DNA of 64,000 nucleotides from Paramarasmius palmivorus (GCA_037176845.1 JAYKXP010000189.1:1-64000), one strand, 5' to 3'. Positions 30,991 through 42,879 are shown, counted from the first letter of the stretch. Numbers and translations: made by a program. The notes: generated by a model from the sequence alone, not told the origin.

Positions 30991-32404
30991 GGAGAGAAGC
31001 CTAGCACGCAATTCTGTCACTCTAGGTATAGGCTATACAGTAGACAGTATATCGAACAACCGAAGAATGAATGTGCCCTTTGGAGTCATGAAATGACTAG
31101 GATAGTGATAGAACTTCGCATATAGCATATTATTCTCTGAGAGTCACAATCAGACCAGCAGATCAACATCCATGATAGCTCTGTAAAATCTCTTTTCCCA
31201 CCATCGCAAGCGTAGCTTTTCCTTCAAGGTTCTACTGTTTGATTTCTTGTTCGTGCGACAGCGATTCCTCGGGGTAATCTGCTCAGCGTTGTAATAGGTA
31301 GTATTACAGGCGTTCTAACATGTTGTACCTAGTCTTATGCATCATGTTCCCCGTGCATTGTGCTTACCGAGTCGGGATCGCCCCGTCTCAGCGATCATCG
31401 GCATCTTTTTCGAATACAGGGTGCAGACCACCATTTCAACACCTTCGTCAGATTGAGTTCCATCACTCGGATGGCGCGCGTTTCTCCCATCTGATGACGT
31501 CACATGTCCCTAACCCTGTGCTCCGCCAACACGTTATTCCTCTACCACGATGACAACTAGAACGCTTGAGGCGTTCTACATCTCTCTGCTCCTATCCCAT
31601 ATGCTCAAACAAGTCGGCAGCTCTGATTCAGGAGCACAAGCGAAGAATCACTTTGTAGGGTAGATGAGAATGGAATGGCTCTGAGGTACATTTCCTATTT
31701 TCTCGTGTATGACGGATGCTTTATTATCTTCCTTCGTCGACCGATTGTCTCATACCCTTGATATACATCCGTAACCCACAAGCGCCATGTAATTCCACGT
31801 TTACATTACCAAGAAGCCCTAGCTTCTAGTTCTCAAAGGCGCTCATTCTACTTCCATGCTTAAAAGGATTCGGATATAAAAGGACAGAAATTAGGAGAGT
31901 TGCATGGAAAGGAACAAGATGGAGTCGATGAAGGACAACGAGCCTCGCCTGAATTTCGCTATATCCACTTCCGTTGCCATTCACCGGTACTTCTTTTGCC
32001 AGGTTGTTTCGCACGCTCACAAACCTCACCACGACCATGTTTGTGTTTTTTGAACCCACTACATGACCCAGCACCTACCCTTACCCAGAATTTAGGGACC
32101 GTGTCTGTGATATACGAAGAAGAAAAGACGTAGGCCAGAGTATGGGTCAGCGAGTAGGCACAAGTGTCGTCACGGTGGCTAGAAAGCAACGCTGGAGGCG
32201 GAATAAGAATCGAAACAGAATAACAGGACCGTGTAGGGTACAACGAACGCGGAACGAAGTTTGATTGAGATGGGAGGTACTGCAAGTTCTATACTAGACA
32301 GACAGACGAAGAACGAGTCCCGGCAGTAGCGGTCTTGGTGAAGCTTGACACTCGGGCTATGTGAGAAATAGGAGAAAATCAACCAATCAAAGATGCTTCC
32401 AATC
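30991..32404. other. F-box unit spacer, no gene recognised
   Basis: Conserved with 52962-54375 and 60519-61932 but without a frame that looks coding. It may hold regulatory sequence for, or remnants of, the neighbouring F-box paralog. Confidence 0.5.
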
Positions 32405-32715
32405 TAACCCGGGAGCAATGACTCAATGCTTGGTCTATTTGTTCTGCGATGCGCACGGAATATCAATCTATCCTTTGCGCTTGAAGGTCGGAAGCCTCAC
32501 CTAACCCACCTGTTCATGATGTGTTTATTTCCCATCTTTATATTGGTTTTGCTTGTCATGGAGTCAGGTACAGAATTTAAACGGGTCACATAGATAAACT
32601 CTCTTGTCTCGAACACTTAGAATGGATGGATTTTTTGAGATGACATACCGAGTGACGAGTACGAGCTAGTGAATGAATTTCAAAACGCGTGTCCTTCCTG
32701 CAGAACTTGGGATTT
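32405..32715 (+). pseudogene. F-box paralog 3' fragment
   Basis: Resembles the 3' third of the F-box gene (gagcaatgactcaatgcttgg ~ gagcaatcacccaatgcttcg; later LEHLEWMDF ~ LEHLDWIVF). The 5' part is missing and frames are broken. The same fragment occurs at 54376-54690 and 61933-62247. Confidence 0.7.
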
Positions 32716-32720
32716 GGGTC

Positions 32721-33766
32721 GTGAATCCCCATTAGATCCATGTACAAAGACTCACGACGCAAAAAAAGTGCGCTTGATAGGATACATATGACTTGTAATA
32801 GTTGTCGTCCTGTGAGTCTGCTCCGTCCCTTGTCCCAATATCCTCTACTACTCGAAGGAGTGCTGACCCTATCTTGCAGGTCTCGTACAGTGATCTTTCA
32901 CCACCAATACCATGAAGAGCAAACGCAGTTGTGAAGTATTTGTCGGTAAAGTGGGTTCTTGTAGAAGATGGTGTCAGGTATGTGTGCGCTATTGTTCTGT
33001 AATGGCCCTTTTCATACTCCACTTTATTTCCCATTCATTTACCGCATGTCCGTTTCTACTACGTTCCAGCATCTTCGTTATCTCTTCGTTCATGCTGCAC
33101 CATTCCTCTTCCGCGTTTCCGTTGTTCACATTCCATTTCCTCTTACAGCTAACATGGCCCCAGTAGACCTCAAACAATGAGCGAACGTATCATAGCCTCA
33201 ACGTTCGACTGCTACCACACCCGACCCTTCCTCTTCATGATGAGAAATAGCTGCGTATTACCCAGCAGGTCCAGGGTAAATTTCCATATAACTTCTTCAT
33301 CGAGATACTTTGATGTTAATGTGAAACTGTAGGATAACCTTTGCACCTTCGAACAACGATGACAACACCAAACTGGGTACCAACCAAGTCAGCCAGAACG
33401 CTATCGGAGCTACCTGTATCACATCAAGGCGGTCGCAAATGATTAGTCTGTGCGACTATAACACGGCGAATGTGCTGCTGTATGTTTCCGTATCGTTCAC
33501 TTGCGCACCTACTAATACAGTACATTCTCCTATAGTCAAGGCCCAATGTATCACGATAGACTGGTACTGATGGGTACTCGTTCAAGGACACCACTTTGTC
33601 TGCTCCGCTAGCCGCGTGTTTCGGGTTACGTTATGCCTGAGGTTGAAAGTAAGTCATACCCTTTTCGTTTGTTGATTCATTTTACTTACCTTGACATAGT
33701 ACTCCACGTTCTGGGACATTCAAGGACGCCCTTTCAGTGTTGAGCTCTGCATACCTTATCTTCGGT
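32721..33766. repeat. segmental duplicate A (partner 5634-6750)
   Basis: Second copy of the block described at 5634, slightly shorter through indels. It is bordered left by the F-box unit and right by the multi-TM pseudogene copy; at the 5.6 kb locus the same block is followed by other sequence before the multi-TM gene, so 7.4 kb of order is rearranged between the loci. Confidence 0.85.
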
Positions 33767-34492
33767 GAGGGTTATGTAGCCTTTGGCGACAAGGAATTCG
33801 AGAGGGGGTGTAGTGTCGATGGTGGGGGGTTCATTCTCTGGGGTGTTTGTGGTGCACGAATGATCATGTTGTTCTGAGGGCGTGGGTAATCCCGGTGCCT
33901 GCTCATTGTGACTGCCCTGTAATGAAGTCTCCTTCAAGCAGAACAATATACGAGTTAATGGTAGGGCTTACCGTATTCATAAGGCAATGTTTCCTGTGCT
34001 CCTTATGGTAGCTCTTGATTTCCCCGAGACGTTTTTCTGCCGTTCCATCATACGGTCGGCGTACCCGATGATGGCCTCGGACTCTATCCCACAGATACCC
34101 ACAAAACTCATCACCGTCATACAACGCGAACCCTCCCATGATGACGAAGAACCCGTGTGGCATTCCCCATCCATAATCTGAGAGGAAAGCTTCAGCAACG
34201 CCATGAGTAATCAACGTAGATACGCACCCTTGAACCTATCTCGAATCTTCTTCGCCTGCTCTCGCTGCCTCATCGCCCATAGTATCATGAACTCCGGCGC
34301 AAGAAGCGCAAGGACCATCAACTCGACGTTTTGGTAGACAATGATCGCTGGATGCCATCGATCCCCAGTCCATCGATCTTCCTGTCGATCAAACTTCTCC
34401 ACTGTTGGAATGTTGGGGTGGATGGCAACCCATGTGCAGATGAAGATGCCGGCGTCTAGTTTGACAGCTGTAACAGCAATTGCCATCGTCAA
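33767..34492 (-). pseudogene. truncated copy of the multi-TM gene
   Basis: Minus strand repeats ICTWVAIHPNIPTVEKFD, APEFMILWAMRQ, GMPHGFFVIMGGFALYD and LEFLVAKGYITLTED from the gene at 8103-9782. The N-terminal exon is deleted (the sequence jumps from the CTWVAIHP codons to 5' flank near 34455) and the C-terminal half is absent left of 33767, where duplicate A begins. Confidence 0.8.
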
Positions 34493-34570
34493 AGAAGCAG
34501 AATATAGCTATAGAAGGGAATTGTGATCTTTAAGGAGTTTGAGGGGATCAGATCCTGCGAAGCCTGTGAT

Positions 34571-35513
34571 GAACCTTGGCGAACTGAGTCAAGGAAACGT
34601 CGGCATTAAAGCGTGCCTGGGATGACGTCATGTAACCCTACGCCCTGTCATTTCGTTTTTCTTTTCTCGACTACAACCAAGACTCCCAACCTGGGCTGAT
34701 TCAAACGTCCCTTGCATCTTTTCCATCAACGAGTGTTTCATTGGAAGACTTTTCGGGAAATGCTATAACAAATGGTTCGGTGAGAATCGGAGGTACGTCT
34801 CCCTCGTCTTGTTTATCACCGGTTGCTTATCTTGACGAACTCCAGCTTCCTTCCTTCAACCACAATGACTCGGTGAACACCTAGGTACGTCTCCTTTGTC
34901 CCTCGTATGACTGGGTACCTAGGTATAACCCTTTCCCTTGCATCGGACCGAACGATACATACTTCCAGCCCCAATGTTCATCGTAGGAATAATATTCAGA
35001 ATTAGAAGAACAGATGATAGCATCGGAAGAGCAACATACCCGCACAAAGCGAAGAAGAGATGCTTTCACCTGTTTCTCGCCTCGCCCTACTATTCCTTCT
35101 ATCGAAGCAATCCATACGCTTCTAAACGTCAACGTGCCAACGCCCTACCGTGCCTAAGTCAGTGGCTGTCGTTTGGAAGAATCTTTGCCGGGTTGGTTTG
35201 GAGTAGAGGGATGTGTTGGGGACCGGAAACAAGTCATCAATAATTCATCCCCCACATTCCTTCATCTCGAAGAGACCCAACATCTCTCATTCCACCCTAC
35301 GCTAACCTTTCAACTTCAAGGAGCATATTCATCCACACTCATTATTCATTCCTGATCACTAGCTCGGGATGAAGCAAGGGGGATAACACGCATATTCATA
35401 TACGTGCTCCTCGTTAGGTATCGTCCCTACACCTTTATATCATGCTCCAACCACAGAATCTGCGCTCTAACGCACCGCAGACCGAACCCTGCATACCACC
35501 GTTGGTGAAGGAG
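34571..35513 (+). repeat. composite unit, copy 4, truncated
   Basis: Begins with a remnant of the minus-strand tRNA-like sequence (ggcgaactgagtcaaggaa), then TGACGTCA and the unit body to about 35180, diverged after that. It ends in a 14-base tRNA-Gly 5' remnant (CACCGTTGGTGAAG near 35500). The same unit head follows the multi-TM gene at 9.95 kb, so gene and unit were duplicated together. Confidence 0.75.
34623..34630. promoter_or_regulatory. TGACGTCA palindrome, unit copy 4
   Basis: Conserved palindrome as in the other copies. Confidence 0.45.
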
Positions 35514-38100
35514 CCCTCTTTGTCCTGCTACTCGTTGTCGTTTGCATGTTGATCCTGAACGTATTGCTGCGGGAAAGGAGGCTTGCGAGTGGACAAAGGA
35601 AAACTACGCGTATTACTGCTCTAGGGGTAGGTATGCGGTTACTTGCGTCGGTTTTCCCTCTTGGTATTGATTCGAGATCATACAGATCTTGTATTCTTGT
35701 TCGCCCTGGACGCTTGCGTTGATACAACATAGTCTGACCCCGTCTTTCGTGATATAGAAACGATTGTTGTGGTGGAGAAAGACATGAACATTATCTCTTC
35801 CTTGTCACCTATCGAATCGCCACAGGATAGTCTCGATCTCTAACAGAATGGACTGCGAGATCTTCGTTATCTCTTGCGTAGCTTCAGATCTTCACGACCC
35901 ACTGGATTCCGAACACGAATACATGCGATATCTTTTTTCGTGTATGAGGAAACGTCCACCTGTTACTGCTGCGTTCAACAGCAGTCAATGCGGGTTCTTC
36001 TCCATCGCAAAGACAACGACAAAATTTCCTATTCTGCGCTCATCTTGAATGCCTTTGACGATGTAGGCTTTGTAAAAGCCTCAGAATGAAGGATGATGCC
36101 GATTGAATCTGTCGACTTCCCTGATGCCTCATTTAATCAATCTCGTCGACGGTGGCTTTCAACGTCATTACAGGAGTATTTTCTCAATCGCTGCTCTTGA
36201 AAAGATACGACATTCACGATTCGACTCACAGTGATCTATTTATATCATTCGCGTACTGGTTCCTTTCACCTTGACAATGTTCTATCACCGCTTCCTCTTA
36301 TCTTCCCGTTACGAATGACCTTATCGATACCGATGCCAAGACTTCAAAGTACTCACCCATCGTCCCAAAAAGCCTCGAGATGACACGTGCTGATATCGGG
36401 CATGAGTCAATCATCGCACAAGGCTGGTTCACGTGCGTACCCCAAAGATAGCGAGTCATGTCGGGTTTGATTCTGATACGGTATGCTCTTGTTTGCTTCG
36501 ACATGTTATTGTACTCATGGGTTTGCTGTAACGCTTTTGGGCGGCGGAATAGTCTCTTCGCTTTCCAGCCTTACGCAATCACCGGCGATCTACTCCCACC
36601 CTAGGACAATAGTATATTTGGATTCATAGGTGGGATAGTTGACAGTCGTGAATAACATGCCTGGTGACTGGGATTATGGGTAAGGCTTCCGTTCGTCTTT
36701 CCCGAGAAGAATTGCTAATGATGTCGACCTTATAGCGCACATGCAAACTATGTCGATGCCAGGCTACCAGATTGTACGCTGTCATTTTCCCTTCTCGCTC
36801 TGCATCCTGTAAGCGTGCGGTTTATAGGGATAACAACGGTGTTTCTCAACCCATTATCCGTGATTGCAGAAACAAGGGGGAGTTGGATCCGAAGAATGTG
36901 TTTAGGTTTGATACATCCATCGAAGGTGTTTAGCATACAGTCGGCTCTGCGCCGCCCGAGCAATTCACGAACACGAGCCTCTCAATGTCTTGGCTCTTAC
37001 AAACACAGTTATCTGTTAGGAATGTTTGATGGGCGTCAATGAACGGTGTTACAGGGTGGGCTGAGACGTTACAAGTACACTTAGAATCGGCGCCCAAAAT
37101 CAATCATTTCCAGGCTCACAGCCCGCGCGTGTGCCTACCATTACTTTGGTGGTCTATGTAGTCCGATTATAGAATATTGCAAAGGTCGTAGGGTCATAAG
37201 CTGTACAGTATCGCATAAACGCTAAAACAGAAATTATCGACTGGTTGGAGGACTTACAGGTTGTGTAGAGTCGCTGCGCTGAGGTTCTTTTCGGCTTTAT
37301 CCGAATCACGTGTACTAGTAAGCGGAACAACGTCGCCGTGTGACACTGACAGCTGTGTTCCTTCAGCCAACCATCATCAGTATCAGCAATGTCGCAGGGG
37401 CCCATTTTCCTGCCTATTCTCCAGGGTGCTACATGATAATCATGGGCCTGGTAAGCATGCTCGGTACTTGACCTCGCAATTTTCACTTAGCCCTAATTTT
37501 AGCAGTACATCTAATCAACCATTCACCAAAGCCGCTCTCTTTCCCGAACCTGGTCAGCAGATACACCATTGCACACTATCTCATCAAGCTACTTACCTCG
37601 GTCACTCAAAGCCCTGTGAATCTCCACAAGACCAGTCGCACGCGCCATGGATTTCCTGCTCCTTCTCAGTTTCGCGTTCTTCGGACAAGCATCGCTTCGG
37701 AACCGACTAGCAAGTGATGGTATTCACGCTGTCTTTCCTGGAGATGTTGATTAAGGTAATGCCTCCAGGGCGGGTTACTTCCTATATATTGAGCTAGGCA
37801 AGGGCTCAAACCCTCTAAACAGACATGGATGACCTCGACAGCGTTAATGAAGAGTCTGCATTTTGGCCTTCCCGCAGCCTTGATATTTCGCTTCCGAGCC
37901 CGTTGATCAGCAGAATAGTATATGCTACTCGTTACAATCTCCCTTTCAACATGATACTGAATTAAACTTCCATCTCAGTGGGATTGATTACTGTTGAACC
38001 CCCGCTCAGGTAAGTCACAGCCCATGTCTCAGTCTACCTGTCTAGCAAATCAAGCATTTAAAAAGCAAGCACCTTTCCAGAACATTTATTGTCGGATCCA
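35514..38100. other. unassigned
   Basis: Several short frames, none recognised. Near 37800-37965 a methionine frame of about 45 codons (MDDLDSVNEESAFW) precedes the next gene and could be a lost exon. No RNA gene or repeat was seen. Confidence 0.35.
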
Positions 38101-39480
38101 ATGGCCTTTGATCCCCACGCCAGAATACTTGCACAAGTTGCACTCACCGCCGTAAGTGCAATAATATGGCTCGCAATAGTCAACTGAAAGCCACTAGGTT
38201 CAATTCTTCTGCTATGGTTCATGTTCCAACTTGGCAACTTAAAGTGCCATAACACTAATTTATCATAACGCAGGTGTATACACGGTGCTGTTCGGGCTTT
38301 CCATGCACATTCTCTCTCAAAGACCAGGGGTCTCTCGTTTAAATCCAATTTTCATTGCGATCATTGTTTTGTTCGCGGTTTCGACGGCCGATACAGTGGT
38401 CTGTGTTATCGCCGACATCTTGACTTGGTGTATCAGGTGTGAGGCTTGTTCGTGAATGGTCCGCACCTCTTACTCTTGCTATATCAGTTGTCCAACAAGA
38501 AGCAGAGATATTGACCACCTGTTCTATACTCAGTTTTATCTCAAGGTCACGTCTACGTGTGTTCGATATCAGCTTATAGTTGTCGATGCTAATGGAGTTT
38601 GCAGTGCAGTTGCAGATTTTATTCTAGTGAGTGCCCTGCTCTCGCTTATGTATGATATATCAACTCACGCGAGTATGTAGTTGTGGCGCTGCTACGTAGT
38701 TTGGGGAAGACGTTGGAAAATCATCATCGTACCCATTCTAATTTCCGTTGGAAGTCACAGTAAGGAGTCCCTTCTGTTTTCTTTGAAGCTGCCTTGTTGA
38801 GGAATATAGTCACCTGGCTTGTCTTGATTTTTCGGGTCGTACCCCATACATTGGTGTACCGGACCGGAATTGAGGTACACGCCTTTGAGGATGCGGCGGT
38901 CTCTATCATCACCGCCGCAGTAGGCTTGAATAATCTTTCGGTTTCATCCCTTATAGGCACGTCATTCAAATTTCATCCTTTCTGAGTCTAATGCAATTGA
39001 CGCAGCATTTCGTATCTTCTTCATGAGCCGCGAAATTACTCCGTACTTGGGTGGAAAGACGAAGGCGATGTACCAAACTGCGATAGCCGCAACGTTCGTG
39101 AATTCATTTGACCTCTTCTCCGCTGACATCTAACGTGATTGCTTCTGGCAAGGCTTGAATCTGGCTTCGTATATTCGTTACTGGTCAGTATATCATCAAT
39201 ACTGGCTACCGAGCTGTTTTGGCCGGGATCTTCAACACATAATCACGCTGATTTCTTCAATCGGAGCACCGCGCTTAACATTGGTTGGCGATGCTTGCCG
39301 GCCCTCGCAGTACGTACTAGTATATTCTCCTGGTTATCCAAAGCTCAGGCTGTTCCACGAAAGGGTATTGCATCAACCATAATCGTGGTCCGGATTGCTT
39401 TCACTACGGATATTACCCATTCATTACAACGGATAGACAATGATAATCATGACTCCTAGAGCACGGAGCAGATATATAGA
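38101..39480 (+). pseudogene. 7-TM-type membrane protein gene, probably decayed
   Basis: Plus-strand pieces in order: MAFDPHARILAQVALTA (38101), VYTVLFGLSMHIL and IAIIVLFAVSTADTVV (38278-38400), NGVCSAVADFIL then LWRCYVVWGRRWKIIIVPI (38590-38755), RNIVTWLVLIFRVVPH (38796), AFRIFFMSREITPYLGGK (39003) and ESGFVYSLLVSISSILA (39157). This is the same uncharacterised family as the gene at 2410, and closer to full length. The exon 1 to exon 2 join does not keep phase with the GTAAGT donor I see, and other joins are uncertain, so it is either decayed or mis-joined by me. Confidence 0.5.
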
Positions 39481-39699
39481 ACTAGACTGACAGTTTATCA
39501 TCAGACTCGACACTGTGGTTTTCTCCCCCGTCGTTGTTGGCCTGAATAAGAGCATTATGAGACATTTTGCTTTCCTCAAATGTCCCTCCTCGTCAAGTTC
39601 TTCGAGGCCTTTGAGACGCCAGATATGGCAGAGAATGATATACGTGGCACTGCTCTAGAAGAACTCTTAGCGAACACTCAGTGATGAGATGTATGATAC

Positions 39700-40460
39700 T
39701 CATAAAGAGGTACTGACCCAATAGCCACGATAGGTAATAGGTTCTTCTCCACCCGAGCGATCCGAATAAAAATATAGTCAGTGATCATCAGACCAGTAGC
39801 GGGTCCAAGGAAGACGGAGAATGAGCTGAAATATTGTCTCATTAGTCAAGTGTATAAAGATTTATGCGACGCTCACCTCAGCACCGTTATAGAACGTGCT
39901 GGCGCCCTATGAACGCACGGGTGTTATTATGGCCAATCTGATGTTCTGAATCATCGTAAAGCTGATGTAGGCCTCACATGCACATTTAGCAACTGCCAGG
40001 GGCTTATTGCTAGCCCGACGAAGGCATCGATGAAAGCACCTTGCATAGATCCACTCTGTATAGTCATTGTTCCCTTCGGGTATTACGCCGGTGAATACAT
40101 GCTGAGGACGAGAAAGCAGACTATGCACGTTCCGAAGAGTGTTCGAGAGAGTGAGTCGGAGGACATGGATTGGTAGGGCCTAAATACGGTAATGAACCAA
40201 GTTGCCCTCGGTTGAGCGACTTTGAACCTTTGTGGATTATAGCGATACGTTGCTGGAGCTGTATAACTACCCATCACACAGTTCTGTTCCGCAAGAAAGC
40301 GGCGGCTTGCTGTAATCGTGACGACCTGAACTCGAGGCAGAAGTAGTAGAGTGAGCACTGAGAACTGGATGATCTTATAGCTTTTGCTCTGGAACAGCCT
40401 AAATAGTACAGGATGGAGCACTCCATTATGATCCTAGCTACGTAATTAATGGTATTTATG
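39700..40460 (-). pseudogene. transporter relic, possibly NCS1-type permease
   Basis: On the minus strand near 39770-39840 an exon reads SSFSVFLGPATGLMITDY followed by IFIRIARVEK, which matches the late membrane segment and the D(Y/F)..(V/I)R motif of NCS1 nucleobase/allantoin permeases. It is preceded by a plausible GTGAGC...TTTCAG intron. Upstream pieces to 40460 are hydrophobic but not recognisable. Probably a decayed fragment; identity rests on one motif. Confidence 0.35.
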
Positions 40461-40520
40461 TCCATTGGCAAACATGGGTGACAGCTCGGGCAAGCAAGAA
40501 TACACCATCATAGCATGATA

Positions 40521-40600
40521 TGCTCCCTGAAGGCTTCGAACTTGGGACTCCCGCGATTGCATAGTAATACACGATGGTGAGCGAACTGAGCCAAGGAAGG
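40521..40600 (-). pseudogene. tRNA-like sequence heading unit copy 3
   Basis: Same subtype as 23436-23514 with changes: T-arm AAGTTCGAAGCCTTC, acceptor 5' base changed to C (CCTTCCT). Isotype unassigned. Confidence 0.4.
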
Positions 40601-41046
40601 ATCGGGGTTAGAGCGTACCTGGGGTGACGTCATGTAACCCTACGCCCTGCTGTTTCGGTTTTCTTTCGTTTTCTTCCTTCGACCACGACACCGACCACCA
40701 ACGTTCTGACGTCTCTTTCAACAAGTGCTTGCTACAACGAATAGTTTGACGAGAATCGGAGGTACGTCTCCCTCGTCTTGTTTATCACCGTTGCTTATCT
40801 TGATTGACTCCAGCTTCCTTCCTTCAACTACGATGACTCGGTGAACGTTTTCAGGAGCCACTACGTCTCTTTTGTCCCTTGTATGGCTGGGTCCTTTATT
40901 GGTTGAATTAGGTATAACCCTTTCCCTTGCATCCGACCAAACGACGCGTAACATACTTCCAGCCGCCTAGTGTTCGTCGTAGGGGGAACAGTCGAAGATG
41001 GAAAACGCATGGGAAGGGCAACATATCCGCACAGGTTTTCCGCCAC
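40601..41046 (+). repeat. composite unit, copy 3, left part (LTR-element-interrupted)
   Basis: Unit body with donors and acceptors as in copy 2, up to ttttccgCCAC, where the LTR retrotransposon is inserted. The unit resumes at 47639. Confidence 0.85.
40625..40632. promoter_or_regulatory. TGACGTCA palindrome, unit copy 3
   Basis: Conserved palindrome as in the other copies. Confidence 0.45.
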
Positions 41047-41212
41047 TGGAATGGGTGGAACCCATTCCTCGGACGCGTGTACATCCGCATTTGGCAGGAT
41101 TTGGTCTTGTTTGGCATGGGCTTTAGATAGACTTTCCGGTTTTGTCTCGTAGATACATTGACATTATCACTACCACATCTACGCATTCTCACCGCACTCC
41201 TCGGCCACTCCA
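41047..41212 (+). repeat. 5' LTR
   Basis: 166 bp, TGGAATGG...CCACTCCA, short for an LTR. Near its start GGAATGGG and CCCATTCC form a perfect 8-bp hairpin with a 5-nt loop (41048-41068). No clear TATA box seen. Confidence 0.93.
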
Positions 41213-41215
41213 TTC

Positions 41216-41238
41216 TGGTGACGAGAGTGTGATTCGAA
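41216..41238 (+). other. primer-binding site (tRNA-complementary)
   Basis: Three nt after the LTR, TGG followed by eight bases, a 5-base T-stem complement and ATTCGAA, i.e. the complement of a tRNA 3' end running from CCA through the acceptor into the T-loop (23 nt). The predicted primer tRNA begins GACGAGA; Ser is possible but not established. Confidence 0.75.
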
Positions 41239-41257
41239 GCTCACATCATCAATTCTT

Positions 41258-41321
41258 GAAGTCCTCGAAGTCTAGAAGTCAATCAGAAGTCCATCCGAAG
41301 TCTACCCGAAGTTATCGAAGC
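41258..41321 (+). repeat. GAAGTC repeats in the leader
   Basis: Five GAAGTC motifs, then GAAGTT and GAAGC, spaced 2-5 nt apart, between PBS and gag. Confidence 0.9.
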
Positions 41322-41652
41322 TAATCACCCACCGAAGAAAATTTTTTTCGCGGCTGCAGACCCTTGTCGACAGCCATAGAAGTTATCAAAAACGACTTTT
41401 CAGCCTCCACCGCTTTACTACAGCACGGGTTCATCGCGACCCCCGCGTTTCCGCCTTGTCCCCGCTACCTGGGAAGACTACCACCGCCGTAACGAAATCC
41501 TGTCTCGGTCTCGGTCCACTACCCCTTCGAGCGACGAAAGTGACTTTGGTTTCCTCAAAGTCAATCGTTTTGTCACCCCAGAGACTTCCCCATTTGATCT
41601 ACCGCCAGAAGATCCATCATCCCAGGCCGATAACATCGACACCCCTGACCCT

Positions 41653-42861
41653 ATGACCTCCATCATGACCTTAGAACCCTTTTGGGGTGACGGCCGTGCT
41701 AGCGAGAGTCCACCAGACTTCTTGCGTTCATTCTTACGTACTCGCAACGCCTCCGAGACCGACGATGTCAGGATCAGGTCGTTGCGTAATTTTCTGAAGC
41801 ATGGCTCACCGGCAGACGAATGGTTCAAAGGGCTGGATGCAGAGGTGAAGAAGGACTGGGATAGGTTTGAGGAGGAATTTGAGAAACGATGGCCAGAGAT
41901 AGCAGGTGTTAAGAAGGAGAAGAGCGAGTACGAGGATGAGTTGTTGGCATTGAGGTTGAAAGAGGAGGAATTGGGGAAGAAGGTAGAGCGTCATGGGGTT
42001 GACGTGTACACCCACATCGATTTCGCAAGCCGACTCTTGGAGCTGGCTAAGGGTGCTGGAGTCGATGGTACCTCGACTTTCATACGCCAGGTTCGTAATG
42101 AGCTCCCTGACGTTCTGAAAGAGAAAGTTGGGTCAGAATTCACAGACTGGAATGCCTTTAGCAAGGCTATCAGGGATGTGGATGTTACATACCTGAAGGA
42201 TGCTGCCCGCAGAATGGAGAAGGCGAAGAAGGATCAGCAGGAAGTTCTTGCCCGCATCCGGGAGCTTGAAGCCCTGTCATCACCAACGGCACCTTTGCGA
42301 CGTGGCCTTGCTGCTACACAGATCTCCCGGAACACACGTGCCACATCACCTACACGCAACAGTCAAGCTCGTGACCGTTCAGCCACTCCGAACAACACGG
42401 CGAAGCCAACGATACGTCAGACAACGTCGTCGGCTTCTGGTTTCAGCTATCCGCCGCTGACCGACACCCAGATCAAGGCGCTCGAGCAGCGTCTGGACTC
42501 CATTCCACTCCAGCCCAATACTCCAGCAGGTTTGGAGAGCTACCGCACTCAGATCAAGACGTGGGAGGAGAAGCATGGTTCCACCGCACGGGTTGACCAC
42601 GAGAAGCCGTTCCCTTTGCTTCCGGGAGGTGCAAAGGTGTGTACTGGGGAGTGCTTCAAGTGCGGCACTCATGGACACACCTCCTACATGTGCCCACTTC
42701 CCAAAGACCAGTGGGTAGATCCTCGAGAGCGGGGCTGGCGTCGCCTTTGCCAATACTATCTGAAGTCTTTCCGTGCGCCAAAGGATCCAGGAGCCGGAGT
42801 GTATCTGGTTGAGGTTGAAGATGACGATGAGCAGGGAAAAGAGCAGGGGCCATCTGTCTAG
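41653..42861 (+). CDS. gag: Gag (capsid/nucleocapsid) of the LTR element
   Basis: 402 aa from the first AUG. The first ~230 aa have the helical, charged character of Ty3-type capsid (PFWGDGRASESPPDFLRSFL at the start is the usual opening), followed by a Ser/Thr-rich linker and one zinc knuckle CFKCGTHGHTSYMC (CX2CX4HX4C, ~337-350). It packages element RNA in cytoplasmic particles. The frame stays open about 85 codons upstream of this AUG (to about 41390) with coding-like sequence (VPATWEDYHRRNE) but no AUG, so a non-AUG start or an unseen splice could extend it. It overlaps the pol frame by about 30 nt. Confidence 0.92.
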   Translation: MTSIMTLEPFWGDGRASESPPDFLRSFLRTRNASETDDVRIRSLRNFLKHGSPADEWFKGLDAEVKKDWDRFEEEFEKRWPEIAGVKKEKSEYEDELLALRLKEEELGKKVERHGVDVYTHIDFASRLLELAKGAGVDGTSTFIRQVRNELPDVLKEKVGSEFTDWNAFSKAIRDVDVTYLKDAARRMEKAKKDQQEVLARIRELEALSSPTAPLRRGLAATQISRNTRATSPTRNSQARDRSATPNNTAKPTIRQTTSSASGFSYPPLTDTQIKALEQRLDSIPLQPNTPAGLESYRTQIKTWEEKHGSTARVDHEKPFPLLPGGAKVCTGECFKCGTHGHTSYMCPLPKDQWVDPRERGWRRLCQYYLKSFRAPKDPGAGVYLVEVEDDDEQGKEQGPSV

Positions 42862-42879
42862 AGCGTCTACAGATGGCCC
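42834..42879 (+). promoter_or_regulatory. predicted -1 ribosomal frameshift signal, gag to pol
   Basis: Slippery heptamer G-GGA-AAA (42834-42840) in the gag frame, a 6-nt spacer, then a perfect 11-bp stem GGGCCATCTGT/ACAGATGGCCC (42847-42857 with 42869-42879) with an 11-nt loop that holds the gag stop codon. The pol frame is open only from 42831, so the heptamer lies in the short window where a -1 shift works. Alternative: termination and restart at the AUG 12 nt after the stop. Confidence 0.8.

Larger units (their letters stand above)
29472..32720 (+). repeat. F-box unit, copy 1 (decayed)
   Basis: Aligns with 51379-54690 and 58936-62250 with several percent divergence and deletions. It contains a broken F-box gene (29867-30990), about 1.4 kb without a recognised gene (30991-32400) and a 3' F-box fragment (32405-32715). 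It joins duplicate A at about 32721. Confidence 0.85.
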
